Assembly (NCBI RefSeq): GCF_934277605.1
Contig: NZ_CAKQVD010000009.1
Span: forward strand, 1 to 51,169
Reading direction: 5' to 3'
DNA: 51,169 bases
Source: an uncultured Anaerotignum sp.
GTDB taxonomy: Bacteria; Bacillota; Clostridia; Lachnospirales; Anaerotignaceae
Shown here: in pieces, positions 49,701 through 51,169 of the stretch
Layout: every line of letters begins with the position of its first letter
Position numbering within the stretch: the first letter of the stretch is position 1
Program-made: the position numbers and the translations under genes
Notes under the pieces: generated by a model
Database searches by the model: none
What the model was told of the DNA's origin: nothing
The model's input: only the letters and a program-made list of their open reading frames with translations

Positions 49701-51085
49701 TTTTCAGGGTTTACAAAGCTGCTGAAGCGGTCAACAATTTTCCCGTTCTGTACCTTAACAGCACCAATTTCCGTAATGCTTTCGGTTTCTCTGGAAAGCC
49801 CTGTGGTTTCGATATCAAACACAACAAAGGTATCATCCAAGGATTGTCCTCGTGGCATTGTAACCACACTGCCTAAGTCATCAATCAAATAAGCCTCTAC
49901 ACCGTAAATGACTTTTAAATCCGCTTTGCCAATGGCATTCATTGCATCCGGAAAGGCCTGCACAACACCATGGTCCGTTATCGCAATCGCCTTGTGTCCC
50001 CATGCAATCGCACGCTCAATGTATTTCTTAACGTGCGTCACACCATCCATACTGCTCATCTGGGTATGCAAATGCAGCTCTACCCGTTTTTCCTCCGCAT
50101 CATCCATGCGGGGTGCGGGTGCCGATGCAGTCATAATATTTTTCGCCATAATATCAATTTCCTTGGTGTATTTATCAAACTGCACCTCGCCCTGCACACG
50201 CAGATATTTTCCTTTTTTGATTTTATCGCTTAATTCCGCATCAAAAACACTCTTTTTTACAAAGAATTTAACTGTTGTGGAATCGCTCAAGTCCGTAATA
50301 TCGAAGGAAACAATATATTTTTCGCCCTTGATTTCTCTCGGCTCAATGTTGTAAATGCTGCCCTCAACAATCACATTCTCTCCGATTATCTTTGTATCAA
50401 TGATTCTTTGGTTATTGCCGTTGATTTCCTTGCCAAGAAGAATCCCTTTGGAAACAGAGGAGGAAACGGCTGCCACCTCTGCATCGGCCTTCTCCTGCAC
50501 AACCTCTGCTTGTGTTGTGATGATTTGCTTGCTGATTTCTTCCAGCTTCTTTTTCTGTGTTTCCTCGAAAACAGCACGTTCTTCTGCACTTTCCTGTTGG
50601 TTTTTAAATTGCACCAGCAGAGCTTCTCCCGTTTCCTCCCGAATCATTTTCATAATGGCATCATCCAAGTGCTTTTGTGCCAAATAATATGCCATATTAT
50701 GCTTTACAAGGATTTGCAGCTTTCGTTCAGTAATCTTCCACTCTGCATCCGTAATAACACCGGCGCAAATCTTGCTTTCTTGGCTTACAAGGGTTTTCAT
50801 GCTTTCCCAATAGTCTGCAGCCAATTTTTCAGGACTTTTTTCTGCCAATTCGTATGTAACGCCAAGTGTCACTGCCTGTATCCCCGGCAGGTTATGCAAA
50901 AGCTCCTTTCGCAGCTCCTCCCGCATTTGCAGCGGAATTATTTTTTTTGCGGCAAGCGCTATGCTGACGGTACGCTCTTTTTTATGGATCGTCAGCTTTT
51001 GCACCTCTGTATCCCCAAAGGCTTCCAACAGCGGCATGGATAACGAAATTTTCCGAAACACCGATTCAAATTTCTGTGCAGTCAT
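46754..51085 (-). CDS. polC: DNA polymerase III alpha subunit, PolC type
   Basis: The main replicase of low-GC Gram-positives, with built-in proofreading. The 1443-residue protein has an N-terminal domain, an OB domain (about 230-320), a PHP domain beginning RVELHLHTQMSSMDG, an inserted DEDD exonuclease with FDIETTGL and HNAGFDTGF, the polymerase core with the zinc cluster CDNCKYSDF..CPVCGHKL, GSRGSVGSS and the catalytic PDIDLNFSGDYQ, and ends in NQLCLF, a clamp-binding motif. AGGAGGG precedes ATG 51085. The gene is complete. I could not place its promoter with confidence before the window ends. Confidence 0.98.
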   Translation of the reverse strand: MTAQKFESVFRKISLSMPLLEAFGDTEVQKLTIHKKERTVSIALAAKKIIPLQMREELRKELLHNLPGIQAVTLGVTYELAEKSPEKLAADYWESMKTLVSQESKICAGVITDAEWKITERKLQILVKHNMAYYLAQKHLDDAIMKMIREETGEALLVQFKNQQESAEERAVFEETQKKKLEEISKQIITTQAEVVQEKADAEVAAVSSSVSKGILLGKEINGNNQRIIDTKIIGENVIVEGSIYNIEPREIKGEKYIVSFDITDLSDSTTVKFFVKKSVFDAELSDKIKKGKYLRVQGEVQFDKYTKEIDIMAKNIMTASAPAPRMDDAEEKRVELHLHTQMSSMDGVTHVKKYIERAIAWGHKAIAITDHGVVQAFPDAMNAIGKADLKVIYGVEAYLIDDLGSVVTMPRGQSLDDTFVVFDIETTGLSRETESITEIGAVKVQNGKIVDRFSSFVNPEKPISAEITKLTGITNEMVADAPVIQEALPRFLDFCEDAVLVAHNAGFDTGFIRLNAERKCGIEVKNTILDTLELSRSLLPDLKKHKLDIVCEHLGVSLEGHHRAVNDAEATAEVFLKFMDMLVAKEIYRVDDINVFSSQTVNYKKLKAHHAIILAQNYVGLRNLYELISLSHIDYYFRRPRIPKSKLIQHREGLILGSACEAGELYRAILEDKPKQVIEELVHFYDYLEIQPLGNNQFMIDSPRVEMVHSNDDIIAINQRIVALGEEHNKPVVATCDVHFIDPQDASFRKIIMAAEGFADADKQAPLYLRTTKEMLKEFSYLGEEKAREVVITNTNKIADMIEKIKPIPDDTFPPKIEGADEELRQICMDKAISIYGDPLPAIVQDRLETELNSIISNGYAVLYIIAQKLVWKSVADGYLVGSRGSVGSSFAANMAGITEVNSLPPHYICDNCKYSDFESETVKAFAMEEASGCDMPDKDCPVCGHKLRKDGHDIPFQTFLGFEGDKEPDIDLNFSGDYQQQAHAYTEVLFGKGKVFKAGTIGTLADKTAYGFVKKYFDAREITPHNAEIQRLVDGCTGVKRTTGQHPGGLMVVPSDHDIHEFCPIQRPANDVNSTVTTTHFDYHSISGRLLKLDLLGHDDPTVIRMLYDLTGVNPQDVPLGDPETMSLFESPKALGVTEEDINCKTGTLGIPEFGTKFVRGMLIDTKPKSFADLLRISGLSHGTDVWLGNAQTLIENGTITLKETISTRDSIMIYLINKGVEKKKSFKIMEKVRKGKGLTEEDIADMKASNVPDWYIESCQKIKYMFPKAHAAAYVMMAFRIAYFKINYPKAYYASYFSVRACDDFDYSCMCKGIDVARDAIKEIQAKGQEATAKDKNKQTVLEIVVEFYARGFQFCPIDLYRSDAKNFIPTEDGLLPPFSSLQGLGVNAAQSIVEGRKDGEFNTLEELKERTTLGRSLIDLLKENGILDGIPETNQLCLF

Positions 51086-51169
51086 TTTCTCCCTCCTCGT
51101 ATTATAAAGTAGTAGTGTTTATAGTCCCTCTCCAAGGACTGTATGCTATACTGTTGGAGATACTGTGGA

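Noticed and set aside
51101..51106. TATAAT on the minus strand before polC as a promoter
   Set aside because: The start point would fall inside the ribosome site, and no -35 element is correctly spaced.
51147..51152. Extended -10 TATGCTATACT on the plus strand near the window end, resembling the queT promoter (TATGCTATACTGTT shared)
   Set aside because: No convincing -35, and the gene it would serve lies outside the window; the 14-bp identity is probably a shared extended -10.
1..51169. CRISPR array, prophage, integrative element or antiphage system
   Set aside because: No regularly spaced repeats, integrase, transposase, phage or defence-type genes are visible; nearly every gene is a core or common accessory gene.

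Overview
The window reads as ordinary chromosome of an anaerobic, Gram-positive, spore-forming-type Clostridia member, probably near Lachnospirales/Anaerotignaceae (the rank is inference). The grounds are: a PolC-type replicase, HPr kinase with a Crh/HPr protein, RapZ-WhiA, T-box leaders, two [FeFe]-hydrogenase maturases, a reverse rubrerythrin behind a PerR-like box, GerM-type sporulation domains, and consensus sigma-A promoters with AGGAGG ribosome sites. I see no phage, plasmid, CRISPR array or complete insertion sequence.

Layout. 1-200 is a cluster of palindromes downstream of prfC (minus strand). 1953-9178 holds ridA, then uvrC-hprK-murB-rapZ-whiA-crh-like, then queT behind a structured leader. 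9205-12324 is a tryptophan-type T-box followed by a COG2984-type ABC importer (binding protein, permease, ATPase). 12331-14724 is hydE-hydF. A D-Ala-D-Ala carboxypeptidase faces back (14725-16128). 16266-23069 is one long run: comEA, a two-component system, a double GerM-domain protein, comEC and holA. dinB (minus) is followed by a metallophosphoesterase, a cyclophilin and tRNA-Thr(CGU). 26172-33415 holds an EamA transporter, dsdA (minus), a formate/nitrite-type transporter, mutY, a GNAT/DUF2156 pair and reverse rubrerythrin. 33501-36401 is a large M16 peptidase. From 36662 on, most genes are on the minus strand: an M23 peptidase, a phosphopantetheinyl transferase, leuS with a leucine T-box, a heterodimeric ABC exporter with an attenuator-like leader, a hemolysin III/PAQR protein and polC. 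A plus-strand DUF1836 gene sits between the last two.

How parts work together. HprK and the HPr-like protein share an operon; the HPr-like protein has lost the phosphotransfer histidine but keeps the regulatory serine, so it should act only in regulation, like Crh. The competence genes comEA and comEC bracket a sensor kinase/regulator pair. Reverse rubrerythrin, and possibly the GNAT/DUF2156 pair, look metal/peroxide regulated.

The most unusual observations are regulatory. (i) The same dyad, TAGTA-N5-TACTA, occurs twice in the hemolysin III/DUF1836 divergent region; one copy fills the -35/-10 spacer of the DUF1836 promoter, and DUF1836 has a MerR-like helix-turn-helix, which suggests an undescribed autoregulated switch. 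(ii) The ABC exporter leader has a promoter, two terminator hairpins and a 14-codon ORF bridging them. (iii) The queT leader can fold into a Shine-Dalgarno-sequestering pseudoknot that fits no preQ1 class I can name with confidence.
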